Origin: G965199725 sp965199725
GTDB lineage: Bacteria; Pseudomonadota; Gammaproteobacteria; Nitrosococcales; Methylophagaceae
Direction: 5' to 3'
Assembly: GCA_965199725.1 (NCBI GenBank)
Contig: OZ241321.1
Coordinates: 186,001-250,000 of the forward strand
Length of the DNA stretch: 64,000 nt
Each line of letters begins with the position of its first letter. Position 1 is the first letter of the stretch. Below the pieces are notes generated by a model. It did no database searches and was not told the DNA's origin. It saw only the letters and a program-made list of their open reading frames with translations. Below are positions 44,113 through 53,413 of this stretch, piece by piece. The position numbers and the translations under genes are program-made.

Positions 44113-45129
44113 CTAATTTTTAGACTTATCAACTACTTTTTTTATCCACGGCATCATCTGACGTAATCTAGCACCGGTCTTTTCAATCGGATGTTCGGCA
44201 TTAATATGGCGCATTGAGGTCATCTGTGGGTAACCCGCGCGGCCCTCAAGGATAAATTGTTTAGCGTAACTGCCCTGCTGAATATTTTTCAGCGCTTCAC
44301 GCATGGCGATACGACTCTGCTGATTAATGATCTTTGGTCCAGTAATATATTCGCCATATTCAGCATTATTAGAAATTGAATAGTTCATGTTGGCAATCCC
44401 GCCTTCATACATCAGATCAACAATCAATTTCAGTTCATGTAAACATTCAAAGTAGGCCATATCAGCGTCATAGCCAGCTTCTGTCAGTGTTTCAAAACCA
44501 GCTTTAATTAATTCAACAACACCACCACATAACACTGCCTGCTCACCAAACAAGTCGGTTTCAGTTTCATCGCGGAAGGTTGTTTCAATAATACCAGTAC
44601 GACCACCGCCTATTGCTGAGGCGTAAGATAAGGCAATTGCTTTTGCCTGACCAGATGCGTTTTGTTCCACGGCAACTAGATCAGGAATGCCGCCACCTTT
44701 GACGAATTCACTACGTACCGTATGTCCTGGTGCTTTTGGCGCGACCATAATGACATCCAAATCAGCACGGGGCACTATCTGTTGATAAATAATGGCAAAA
44801 CCATGTGCAAATGCCAGTACAGCACCTTGCTTAATGTTAGGTTCAATCTCTTCTTTATACAGTTGTGATTGAAACTCATCCGGGGTCAGCACCATAACTA
44901 AATCAGCACCAGCTACCGCTGTAGCTGCGTCTGTTACCCTAAGCCCAGCAGCTTCGGCTTTAGCGACTGAAGATGAGTTAGTGCGTAATGCCACAGTGAC
45001 ATCAACACCCGAATCCTTTAAATTGCAAGCATGTGCATGCCCCTGCGATCCATAGCCAATAATGGTGACTTTCATGCCTCTGATGATAGCTAAGTCACAT
45101 TGCTTATCATAATAAATATTCAAGCTCAT
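44113..45129 (-). CDS. ilvC: Ketol-acid reductoisomerase
   Basis: The 338-residue class I enzyme converts acetolactate and acetohydroxybutyrate in valine and isoleucine synthesis. It has the NADPH-binding GYGSQGHAHACNLKDSG, the lysine-proline region APKAPGHTVRSE, and metal ligands in DLFGEQAVLCGG and CLHELKLIVDLMYEGG. It lies 23 bases after ilvH in an ilvI-ilvH-ilvC operon. Confidence 0.97.
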   Translation of the reverse strand: MSLNIYYDKQCDLAIIRGMKVTIIGYGSQGHAHACNLKDSGVDVTVALRTNSSSVAKAEAAGLRVTDAATAVAGADLVMVLTPDEFQSQLYKEEIEPNIKQGAVLAFAHGFAIIYQQIVPRADLDVIMVAPKAPGHTVRSEFVKGGGIPDLVAVEQNASGQAKAIALSYASAIGGGRTGIIETTFRDETETDLFGEQAVLCGGVVELIKAGFETLTEAGYDADMAYFECLHELKLIVDLMYEGGIANMNYSISNNAEYGEYITGPKIINQQSRIAMREALKNIQQGSYAKQFILEGRAGYPQMTSMRHINAEHPIEKTGARLRQMMPWIKKVVDKSKN

Positions 45130-45152
45130 TTTATTTCCTTAAAACTTAATTG

Positions 45153-45647
45153 TTATATATGTAATACCTTGTCGCCACTGGCGATGCCAGATACACCGGA
45201 ACGTACTGTTTCCAAAATTTCATGCTCAGTTAATGCACCAATAAATGAATCAATCTTATCGCCACTATCGGTCATCTCAATAGTATATGTTGCGGTAGTG
45301 ACATCAATGATACGCCCAGCAAATATATCAGTTAAACGTTTTATATCATCACGTTTAGCCATTGTTGCTACTTTTAATTTAATTAATAGTATTTCCCGTT
45401 CTATATGGGCACCTTTAGACAAGTTTATTAACTTGACCACATCAACCAGCTTATTTAACTGTTTGGTAATTTGCTCGATAACTCGGTCAGTACCAACAGC
45501 AACAACGGTGATTCTTGATAACGATGAATCTTCTGTTGGTGCAACCGTCAACGATTCAATATTGTAAGCACGTGCAGAAAATAAACCCACCACTCTAGAT
45601 AACGCACCCGCTTCATTTTCAATCAGAATAGCAATAATATGCCGCAT
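45153..45647 (-). CDS. ilvH: Acetolactate synthase, small regulatory subunit
   Basis: The 164-residue protein has an N-terminal ACT domain (MRHIIAILIENEAGALSRVVGLFSARAYNI) that binds valine, and a C-terminal activating domain. Its start overlaps the last base of ilvI, so the two subunits are translationally coupled. Confidence 0.96.
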   Translation of the reverse strand: MRHIIAILIENEAGALSRVVGLFSARAYNIESLTVAPTEDSSLSRITVVAVGTDRVIEQITKQLNKLVDVVKLINLSKGAHIEREILLIKLKVATMAKRDDIKRLTDIFAGRIIDVTTATYTIEMTDSGDKIDSFIGALTEHEILETVRSGVSGIASGDKVLHI

Positions 45648-47389
45648 TATGATAATTCCCTTTCTGGACTTTGCGGCAGCTCAGAATAGGGCGATAAATG
45701 CATGTTATTATGCGCCATCCCTGCCGCAATCATCGGATAGACATTTTCTGTCTGGTCAGTAACGATATCCATAAATACCAATCTATCCTTCATAGCAACT
45801 GCCTGTTCCATTGCGATGCGCAGATCGGCTGGATTCTCCACCCGTATACCAACATGGCCATAACTTTCAGCTAACTTAACAAAATCAGGTAAGGATTCCA
45901 TATAGGTATGAGAATAGCGTTCCTTATAAAAAAACTCCTGCCATTGCCGCACCATACCCAAATAACGATTATTTAAGGTAATAATTTTAATCGGCAATCC
46001 ATATTGCAGGCAAGTTGACAGTTCTTGAATACACATTTGGATACTGCCTTCACCAGTCACACAGACAACTGTTGCATCAGGATAAGCCAATTGCACCCCC
46101 ATCGCTGCCGGTAAGCCAAAGCCCATTGTGCCTAGGCCACCTGAATTAATCCAGCGATTTGGCTGCGGAAAACCATAATACTGAGCCACCCACATTTGAT
46201 GCTGGCCTACGTCAGAAGTTACATAGGCATCACCAGCGGTTATTTCATGCAAAATCTCAATAGCAGCTTGTGGTTTTATCTTGTCACTATGCCGATCAAA
46301 CGATAGACAGTTTTTAGCCCGCCAGCCATTGATTACCTGCCACCATGCAGAAATATCATCTTCTCTGGTTTGTCTGTTGCTTGTGGTTAATAAATTGTTC
46401 ATCTGTTGCAATGTAATAGCCACATCACCAACAATAGGAATATCAACGGTGATAGTTTTGGAAATTGATGATGGATCAATATCAATATGAATAATGCTGG
46501 CATGGGGGCAAAACTCGCTCACTTTACCAGTAACCCTGTCATCAAAGCGCGCGCCAACAGCAATTAATATATCGCAATCATGCATGGCCATATTAGCTTC
46601 ATAAGTACCATGCATACCTAGCATACCCAAAAATAACTCATCAGCGGCGGGGTAGGATCCCAAGCCCATTAAGGTAGTCGTTATTGGATACTTAAGATGA
46701 CGCACAAAGCACCGCAACTCTTCTGATGCATTGCCTAGTACCACTCCTCCGCCAGAATAAACCACTGGTTTTTTAGCTTTGAGCAATAAATTAACTGCTT
46801 TTTTAACTTGACCAGCATGACCATACACTGTTGGTCGATAAGAGCGCATGTCTATTTTGTCAGGATAATGGTATGGTATTTTAATATTCGGATCAGTAAT
46901 GTCTTTTGGTATATCAACAACCACTGGACCGGGTCGCCCAGTGGTAGCGACATAAAACGCCTTTTTCATTGTTTCAGCAATTTTATTGATATCTTTAATC
47001 AGAAAATTATGCTTAACACAAGGGCGGGTAATACCAACCGCATCAACTTCCTGAAAAGCATCACTGCCAATAACTGCTGATGGTACCTGACCAGTTATCA
47101 CGATCATAGGAATAGAATCCATGTGTGCTGTGGCAATACCAGTAACCGCATTAGTCACGCCCGGCCCTGAAGTAACCAGCACCGCGCCCGGTTTGCCAGT
47201 AGCACGCGCATAACCATCAGCGGCATGAGCTGCTGCCTGTTCATGGCGTACTAAAATATGCTTAACTTCCGTCTGCTGATAAATGGCATCATAAATATGT
47301 AAGGCTGCCCCACCAGGATAGCCAAACAAATACTCAACGCCTTCATCCTTCAAACAGCGAATTATAATTTCACCACCGCTTAGATTCAC
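45647..47389 (-). CDS. ilvI: Acetolactate synthase, large catalytic subunit
   Basis: This thiamine-diphosphate enzyme forms acetolactate from pyruvate. From GTG at 47389 it has 580 residues; GAAGGAGG four bases before that GTG makes it a better start than the TTG at 47410. The glutamate is in HEQAAAHAADGYARATG, FAD-binding parts lie in the middle, and the TPP motif is GEGSIQMCIQELSTCLQYG. No branched-chain-rich leader peptide was found in the 165 bases to pyrC. Confidence 0.96.
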   Translation of the reverse strand: MNLSGGEIIIRCLKDEGVEYLFGYPGGAALHIYDAIYQQTEVKHILVRHEQAAAHAADGYARATGKPGAVLVTSGPGVTNAVTGIATAHMDSIPMIVITGQVPSAVIGSDAFQEVDAVGITRPCVKHNFLIKDINKIAETMKKAFYVATTGRPGPVVVDIPKDITDPNIKIPYHYPDKIDMRSYRPTVYGHAGQVKKAVNLLLKAKKPVVYSGGGVVLGNASEELRCFVRHLKYPITTTLMGLGSYPAADELFLGMLGMHGTYEANMAMHDCDILIAVGARFDDRVTGKVSEFCPHASIIHIDIDPSSISKTITVDIPIVGDVAITLQQMNNLLTTSNRQTREDDISAWWQVINGWRAKNCLSFDRHSDKIKPQAAIEILHEITAGDAYVTSDVGQHQMWVAQYYGFPQPNRWINSGGLGTMGFGLPAAMGVQLAYPDATVVCVTGEGSIQMCIQELSTCLQYGLPIKIITLNNRYLGMVRQWQEFFYKERYSHTYMESLPDFVKLAESYGHVGIRVENPADLRIAMEQAVAMKDRLVFMDIVTDQTENVYPMIAAGMAHNNMHLSPYSELPQSPERELS

Positions 47390-47554
47390 GCATCCTCCTT
47401 CAAGCACCAAGTCCGATGCACCGTCTCCACAAAACAGCGCGTATATTATTAACGGTACTTATCATAACCTATACACTAAGGTAAAAACAGCCAAGCGCAA
47501 CGAATTGCATCAATTTGCACTACTCACGGTAGCGCTGTGGCATAATCATAGCTC

Positions 47555-48604
47555 ATGACTGACATCTCTAGCGAACAACTGACCATTACTCAGCCTGATG
47601 ACTGGCATCTCCACCTGCGCGATGGTGATGCGCTCAAGCGCACTGCTATTGATACGGCCCGCTATTTTGGTCGGGCGTTAATTATGCCAAACTTAAGTGT
47701 ACCGATTACTACAGCTGCCTTAGCAAAAAGCTATTACCAGCGGATTTTACAGGCGCGTCCGGAAGCAAGTACATTTGAACCGCTGATGACACTTTATCTT
47801 ACTGATAACACTACAGCAAAAGACATTCAAGCAGCGCATGATAGCGGTATCATTAAGGGGGTTAAATTATACCCTGCTGGCGCGACTACAAACTCCGATT
47901 CAGGGGTGACTGACTTAAATCTATGTGCTGATGCGCTTACTGAAATGGCACAATCAGGTCTCCCATTGCTGGTACATGGTGAAGCAACCCTGGCTGAGGT
48001 TGATATATTTGATCGGGAAAAAGTATTTATTGACAAGGTATTAATACCGTTACTTGATGTTTTTCCAACCCTGCGAGTTGTGGTTGAACATATCACCACC
48101 GCTGATGCTGTCCGTTTTGTTATTAACAGTAGCCAAAACATCGCTGCCACCATTACTGCCCATCACCTGCTGTTAAACCGCAATGATTTACTTGTTGGCG
48201 GCATAAGGCCATATTACTACTGCCTACCAGTATTAAAACGCAATAGCCACCAGCAGGCGCTTATCAAGGCAGCGACCAGTGGGAATCCTAAGTTTTTTTT
48301 AGGCACTGACAGCGCTCCTCATTTACAGAACTTAAAAGAAAGTGACTGTGGCTGCGCTGGCATCTATACTAGCCATGCCGCCCTTGAGTTATATGCAGAA
48401 GTGTTTGCATCCGCTAATGCGCTGGATAAACTTGAGGGCTTTGCCAGCCATTTTGGTGCTGACTATTATCATCTACCGCGCAACAAGCGTACAATTAATT
48501 TGATAAAAAAACCCTGGACAGTGCCCGATAAATATCCTTTTGCTGACGGCTGGCTGACTCCAATGCGTGCTGGACAAGCCATTGGTTGGCAAGTTAAGTT
48601 TTAA
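47555..48604 (+). CDS. pyrC: Dihydroorotase
   Basis: PyrC closes the dihydroorotate ring in pyrimidine synthesis. The 349-residue protein is the E. coli-type (class II) enzyme with metal ligands in DDWHLHLRDGDAL, the carboxylated lysine in GVKLYPAGATTNS, histidines in VHGE and ITAHHL, and the aspartate in LGTDSAPH. Its last 4 bases overlap the end of convergent cmoB. Confidence 0.96.
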   Translation: MTDISSEQLTITQPDDWHLHLRDGDALKRTAIDTARYFGRALIMPNLSVPITTAALAKSYYQRILQARPEASTFEPLMTLYLTDNTTAKDIQAAHDSGIIKGVKLYPAGATTNSDSGVTDLNLCADALTEMAQSGLPLLVHGEATLAEVDIFDREKVFIDKVLIPLLDVFPTLRVVVEHITTADAVRFVINSSQNIAATITAHHLLLNRNDLLVGGIRPYYYCLPVLKRNSHQQALIKAATSGNPKFFLGTDSAPHLQNLKESDCGCAGIYTSHAALELYAEVFASANALDKLEGFASHFGADYYHLPRNKRTINLIKKPWTVPDKYPFADGWLTPMRAGQAIGWQVKF

Positions 48605-49575
48605 GCGGGTGCTTTTGCTATAAATACAGACCGCAATGGCCCCGGATGCCCTTCTATGGTCTTAGTCGAATCATCAGGGTGCAAAAAATCAGCCAGTGAT
48701 TCAAACTGCATCCATTCAGTAATCCGTTGTTCTTCGGTGGTGGTGGTAGTTTGATCGACGCAGCTTACTGTATTAAATCCGCAGCGCTTAAGCCACACTA
48801 TCATCGTCGCAACTGAGGGAATAAACCAGACATTTTTCATTTTGGCATAGCGTTTATCTGGCAAAAGCGCCATCCCCTTTTCTCCGTCAATCACTAGCGT
48901 TTCCAGCACCAGTTCACCACCAGCGCGCAGGCATCTACGCAGCGCATATAAATGATCTAACGGCGAACGGCAATGATATAAAACGCCCATAGAAAATACT
49001 GTATCAAAACAGCCCATTTTTATGGGCATCTCTTCAAGACTAATAGGTAATACATAATGGTTGTCAGCATTAATGTATTGCTGGATAAGCTGGTACTGCA
49101 TGACAACTAGCGGTAACGGATCAATACCAATGACCAGCTTTGCGCCCTGCCCTGCCATGCGCCAACCATGATAACCATTGCCACTACCCACATCTAGCAC
49201 CTTTCTGCCAGCAAGTGGCTGAATATGTGGCAATACCCGTTGCCATTTCCAGTCTGATCGCCACTCAGCATCAATGATGACGCCAAATAAATGATACGGA
49301 CCCTTACGCCAGGGTTTAAAATTTTTAAGCTGACGGATAAACCGCTTGCGATCACAGACAGATAAATCATCGCTTAAGCCAATCTCCACCTTATCTTGCA
49401 AATTGATGAATTGAGGCGTAACACATGGCAGTGCTGCCAATGCCATTTGCCATTTAGCCATATTGCCATGCCGGCCCTTTGCCAGTTTTGTGGTAATCGT
49501 TGCCTTAATCTGCGGTAGCCACGCATTAAGACCTAATTCAATAAGCTGAGGATATAGCGATTGATAAGGATCCAT
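48601..49575 (-). CDS. cmoB: tRNA U34 carboxymethyltransferase CmoB
   Basis: CmoB uses carboxy-SAM to make 5-carboxymethoxyuridine at the wobble base. The 324-residue protein has the N-terminal helical domain, FKPWRKGPYHLFG, and the methyltransferase core VLDVGSGNGYHGWRM, with FSMGVLYHCRSPLDHL further on. cmoA lies upstream in the same direction, separated by a decayed gene. Confidence 0.95.
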   Translation of the reverse strand: MDPYQSLYPQLIELGLNAWLPQIKATITTKLAKGRHGNMAKWQMALAALPCVTPQFINLQDKVEIGLSDDLSVCDRKRFIRQLKNFKPWRKGPYHLFGVIIDAEWRSDWKWQRVLPHIQPLAGRKVLDVGSGNGYHGWRMAGQGAKLVIGIDPLPLVVMQYQLIQQYINADNHYVLPISLEEMPIKMGCFDTVFSMGVLYHCRSPLDHLYALRRCLRAGGELVLETLVIDGEKGMALLPDKRYAKMKNVWFIPSVATMIVWLKRCGFNTVSCVDQTTTTTEEQRITEWMQFESLADFLHPDDSTKTIEGHPGPLRSVFIAKAPA

Positions 49576-49647
49576 TTCTGATTTTTAGTTTAGGGTGTAC
49601 TTTTAGTATTTATTTCTTCCATCAATACTTAGGATTTTTTATTGATT

Positions 49648-50143
49648 TCATATTGCATCAACTGCTGTAACAATATCAATATATTGATAAAAAGCTTCTT
49701 CTGGCATAGCAATATTTTTATCGTAAAAATCTCTTATTCTTAATAAACTATCGTAATTTTCATATCCTGCTTCATCTAAGAATTTTTAACTCTTTGGTAA
49801 TTTTTTAAAATACCTAACTGCATTTTTCCTTTTTCACTTAATTGGTTTTTACTTTTTTCTAAAAGATCAACAGCTTTTTTGTGTTCTACCTCCTACGGCA
49901 TCACTTTCTAATTCATATCCTTCTTTAAGTTGAGGCTTAGTTTTTAATTTAATTTCATTAACTTCTTTATTTAATTTACTGGCACTCTTTTTACGCTCCA
50001 TAAGTTGCTCTTATCTATAGCTTTAATCTCATCTTGATCAAGGTAGCGGTTTTTGTCACTCAATCTCGGTCTAATAAGTCACTAGCTTGAACAAGATTAG
50101 CGAGCGCTAACGTAATCACAAACAACAAATATTTATTCATCAT
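49648..50143 (-). pseudogene. Decayed gene for a secreted protein, family unknown
   Basis: The minus strand begins with a good signal peptide, MMNKYLLFVITLALANLVQA, then reaches a stop after LLDRD. Protein-like sequence continues in other frames: SDKNRYLDQDEIKAIDK, then ERKKSASKLNKEVNEIKL, then KKAVDLLEKSKNQLSEKG, and finally FLDEAGYENYDSLLRIRDF, ending at TGA 49648-49650. At least three frame changes are needed to join these lysine- and glutamate-rich pieces, so the gene is dead. I do not recognise the family. It separates cmoA from cmoB. Confidence 0.7.
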
Positions 50144-50164
50144 AGTCATGCCCATGTCCCTTAT

Positions 50165-50896
50165 TTATTTAACCGCAATATAGGCTACAAAGTTAAAACA
50201 TTGGAACCATCTATCAACAAAGGCAAAGCCAGCTTGGAAAAGACGCTGCCTGTGACACGTTGATGCTTCAGCAATTAATACATTTTCCAGCGCCAGTCGT
50301 TTCTGGCTTATTTCCAATTCGCTGTAACCATTGATACGTTTAAAAAGATAATGGCTATCAGTGTGAAATGCTTGCGCATCCTCTTGATCAAAGGCAATTT
50401 TTTCTGCCAGAATTAATACGCCGCCAGGCCTTATACCGTTATAAATTCGTTTTATTAACGGCAAACGTTCATTTAAAGGGATAAATTGTAGGGTAAAGTT
50501 CATCACCACGACTGAAGCATCAACAATCACACTATTCTGTATGTCAGTACACTTAAATCGCAATGTTGGATTATTAGGTGATTTGGCCGCCAAACGTTTT
50601 GTTGCTTTGGTTATCATCGCCGGTGAGTTATCAATGGCAATAATGTCACAGCCATCTTTTAAGATGGTATGGCGCATGGCAAAAGCAACCGCACCCAATG
50701 CACAGCCTAAGTCATAGCAATGGCTGTAGGCTTGCGCATAACGCCCTGCCAGCATAGCAATGGCAGACACTAAGGTAGCGTAACCGGGTACTGAACGATT
50801 AATCATATCAGCAAACACATCAGCAACCTTGTCATCAAATTGAAAGGCGCTGACTTTATCCATGGGTAGTTCGTAGAGGGTATCGGCTTTTTTCAC
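50165..50896 (-). CDS. cmoA: Carboxy-SAM synthase CmoA
   Basis: CmoA makes carboxy-S-adenosylmethionine from SAM and prephenate for CmoB. The 243-residue protein shows VFADMINRSVPGYATL, the binding loop YDLGCALGAVAFAMR, IIAIDNSPAMI and the FTLQFIPLNER segment. It begins 3 bases after tsaB. Confidence 0.95.
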   Translation of the reverse strand: MKKADTLYELPMDKVSAFQFDDKVADVFADMINRSVPGYATLVSAIAMLAGRYAQAYSHCYDLGCALGAVAFAMRHTILKDGCDIIAIDNSPAMITKATKRLAAKSPNNPTLRFKCTDIQNSVIVDASVVVMNFTLQFIPLNERLPLIKRIYNGIRPGGVLILAEKIAFDQEDAQAFHTDSHYLFKRINGYSELEISQKRLALENVLIAEASTCHRQRLFQAGFAFVDRWFQCFNFVAYIAVK

Positions 50897-50899
50897 CGC

Positions 50900-51574
50900 T
50901 TAAAATCTTCCCTTCTTTGTTGTTGCTACATTATCTCTTAAATAAACAGGTACTGCCTCTTCTGGCGGTAACGGTCTTTCAGTTTTTGCCAGCTTTATAA
51001 TACTTGCTGCCTGCGGATAATGGCCTTGACTGACAGTGGCTAACCTACCCTTAAACTGTGCACATAAAGCAACATCATATATGCTCCAGCCGTTTCCAAC
51101 ACCAGTCCATTTTTTATTTGCCATTGGTTTAAACTTATCTGGTGGACATACTTGTTCTTTCTCAAGTGCGTTTACCAAGCCATCTTGATAATGATAGCTA
51201 CATACATATACCTCGCCCATGCGCGCATCCATCGCCACCGCTAAATAATCAACCTGCAATTTATCTGCAGCACTTTGCGCTATTGCTGCCAATGAAGATA
51301 CCGCAATCACGGGAAGATTGCAGGCAAAGGCAACCCCCTGTGCTACAGCGGCACCTATGCGCACACCAGTAAATGCACCAGGACCGCGACCAAAAGCAAT
51401 GGCATCAATACTGGCAACGGTAGCCTCTGCCTGTGCCAGCACATCATCCATCATCGTAAAAATACAATCAGCATGACCTCTCTCGACTTGTTTATCAGAT
51501 GCAAACAACCAGCCCTGATATAAAAGGCCAACGGAACAGCATTCGCTAGCAGTATCAAAGGCAAGTATATTCAT
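50900..51574 (-). CDS. tsaB: tRNA threonylcarbamoyladenosine synthesis protein TsaB
   Basis: TsaB is the scaffold partner of TsaD for t6A37 modification in tRNAs that read ANN codons. The 224-residue ASKHA-fold protein starts MNILAFDTASECCSVGL and has AFGRGPGAFTGVRIG near residue 65 and the degenerate C-terminal half typical of the family. The Cys-Cys in the first strand is usual for such proteins. Confidence 0.94.
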   Translation of the reverse strand: MNILAFDTASECCSVGLLYQGWLFASDKQVERGHADCIFTMMDDVLAQAEATVASIDAIAFGRGPGAFTGVRIGAAVAQGVAFACNLPVIAVSSLAAIAQSAADKLQVDYLAVAMDARMGEVYVCSYHYQDGLVNALEKEQVCPPDKFKPMANKKWTGVGNGWSIYDVALCAQFKGRLATVSQGHYPQAASIIKLAKTERPLPPEEAVPVYLRDNVATTKKGRF

Positions 51575-51635
51575 TGGCTTAAGGGTACCTTTATTATTAA
51601 AGCTATCAGCAAATACTGATGAAAATGAAAAGCCA

Positions 51636-52481
51636 TTATGTCAGCCATCTGCTGATAAAGCTGCTTTGCTGCCGAATAAGATAACGCCATGATTTAACTA
51701 GATTGATGTTGAACCGCTTCTCCTGGCTAACAACATTATTTTTTAACTGTTTTAGCGTCGCCCTAGTTAAAGGTTTCATGGTAGCTAAAGAGATGATATT
51801 GCCTCTGCCTCTTACTGGTAGCTTCATTGCTGGATAGTTAAAACTGTTATTAATAAAAGTCATGGTACGACTCGCTATGCCCTGCCACAAATTAACACTC
51901 ATTATGCCACGTGCTGTTAATATACATTCGCAGGAATCAAAAAATACTGGCGTACCAGTGCTGGGGGCCATGCCACTATGATCATAAGCATCTACTATCA
52001 GCAAATCGTAATGCCTGATCGCCTGATGCTGGCATCGTTGCACAAATGCACAACCATCTTCAACATGAATCATGATCTGCGGATCATCCTCTGGCACTTG
52101 AAAATAGGTATAGGCAACATCAACGACATCCTGCCGATATTCAACGACATCAATATGGCATTCCGGAAAATAATGGCGTAAAAACCTGACAACTGAACCA
52201 CCGCCTAAGCCAATAATCAATACGCTTGACGGATTAGGGTTTAACAGCAAACAGGCCATCATTACTTCAGTATAGCGTAATATCAGTGTATGAGGCGCTG
52301 TCAGCGACATACTGCTTTGCTTAGGGAAGGTACCAAAATGCATTGATCTTATATCGCCCCGATCAACTATTTCAATAATGCCATCATTAGATCGTGACCG
52401 ATGCACCATCATGCCATCATAATGGCGGGGTATTAACCTTTCCTGCTGTCTGCCATTTAACAGCGCCATTAACCACTCCAT
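51636..52481 (-). CDS. Spermidine synthase-like SAM-binding protein
   Basis: The 281-residue protein has the polyamine synthase fold: SMSLTAPHTLILRYTEVMMACL, the SAM loop VLIIGLGGGSVVRFLRHYFPE, and LLIVDAYDHSGMAP. It lacks the clear substrate-binding signature of true SpeE proteins and no speD or speB lies nearby, so the substrate is open. Similar genes occur widely in gammaproteobacteria as spermidine synthase-like proteins. Confidence 0.8.
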   Translation of the reverse strand: MEWLMALLNGRQQERLIPRHYDGMMVHRSRSNDGIIEIVDRGDIRSMHFGTFPKQSSMSLTAPHTLILRYTEVMMACLLLNPNPSSVLIIGLGGGSVVRFLRHYFPECHIDVVEYRQDVVDVAYTYFQVPEDDPQIMIHVEDGCAFVQRCQHQAIRHYDLLIVDAYDHSGMAPSTGTPVFFDSCECILTARGIMSVNLWQGIASRTMTFINNSFNYPAMKLPVRGRGNIISLATMKPLTRATLKQLKNNVVSQEKRFNINLVKSWRYLIRQQSSFISRWLT

Positions 52482-52618
52482 TTTATACTAAACCGCTTAG
52501 CTGAAATTGTAGCAGTAGGCGGTAAAGGTTCGCTATCATCAGCAAAAATTAAAAGCTGAAAAAGCATCTGCATTACGGTAGAATAATAATTTCACTAACT
52601 ACTTAAGGATGGTCAGTA

Positions 52619-53308
52619 ATGATTGAATTTAAAATTGCACCTTCCATTCTTTCTGCTGATTTTGCTCGTCTGGGAGAGGAAGTAGATAATGTACTTGCCT
52701 CTGGTGCTGATATTGTTCACTTTGATGTCATGGACAATCATTATGTGCCTAATCTAACTATTGGACCTTTGGTATGCGATTCTCTGCGCAAACACGGGAT
52801 AACCCATGAAATTGATGTCCATTTAATGGTTAAACCAGTCGACAGGATTATTCCTGATTTTGCCGAAGTGGGTGCAACATTCATCACTTTTCACCCCGAA
52901 GCCTCTGAGCATATTGATCGTAGCTTACAACTGGTTAAAGCTAAGGGCTGTAAAACAGGTCTAGTATTTAATCCTGCTACCCCGCTGTCACTGGCAGAAC
53001 ATGTGCTAGATAAAGTAGATCGCATTTTATTAATGTCTGTTAATCCCGGTTTTGGTGGGCAGAAGTTTATTAGTCACACGCTGGATAAACTGCGAGAAGC
53101 ACGGGCAATGATCGATGCCAGCGGTTTTGCTATTGACCTTGAAATTGATGGTGGCGTTAATATAGGCAATATTGCTGATATTGCCGAAGCTGGTGCACGT
53201 ACTTTTGTTGCTGGTTCTGCTGTGTTCGGTGCTCCTAATGACAATGATCCCAACCGCTATGAAACTGTAATTGCTGCATTGCGTGCTGAGCTGGCAAAAG
53301 TTAAGTAG
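52619..53308 (+). CDS. rpe: Ribulose-phosphate 3-epimerase
   Basis: The 229-residue TIM-barrel enzyme interconverts ribulose and xylulose 5-phosphates. It has APSILSADFARLGEEV, metal ligands in HFDVMDNHYVPNLTIG and DVHLMV, VNPGFGGQKFI and the phosphate site EIDGGVN. In many gammaproteobacteria rpe is followed by gph and then trpE; here gph is absent and trpE follows after about 105 bases. Confidence 0.96.
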   Translation: MIEFKIAPSILSADFARLGEEVDNVLASGADIVHFDVMDNHYVPNLTIGPLVCDSLRKHGITHEIDVHLMVKPVDRIIPDFAEVGATFITFHPEASEHIDRSLQLVKAKGCKTGLVFNPATPLSLAEHVLDKVDRILLMSVNPGFGGQKFISHTLDKLREARAMIDASGFAIDLEIDGGVNIGNIADIAEAGARTFVAGSAVFGAPNDNDPNRYETVIAALRAELAKVK

Positions 53309-53413
53309 CTAAGTAAGGTGTCGCCAGTAAACGCGTACTATAGGAATCAGGCAATGGCTATGCCAGCAAGTGGCAGCAATCAGGTGCTATATTGCCAATT
53401 TTAATCTGGCCTC

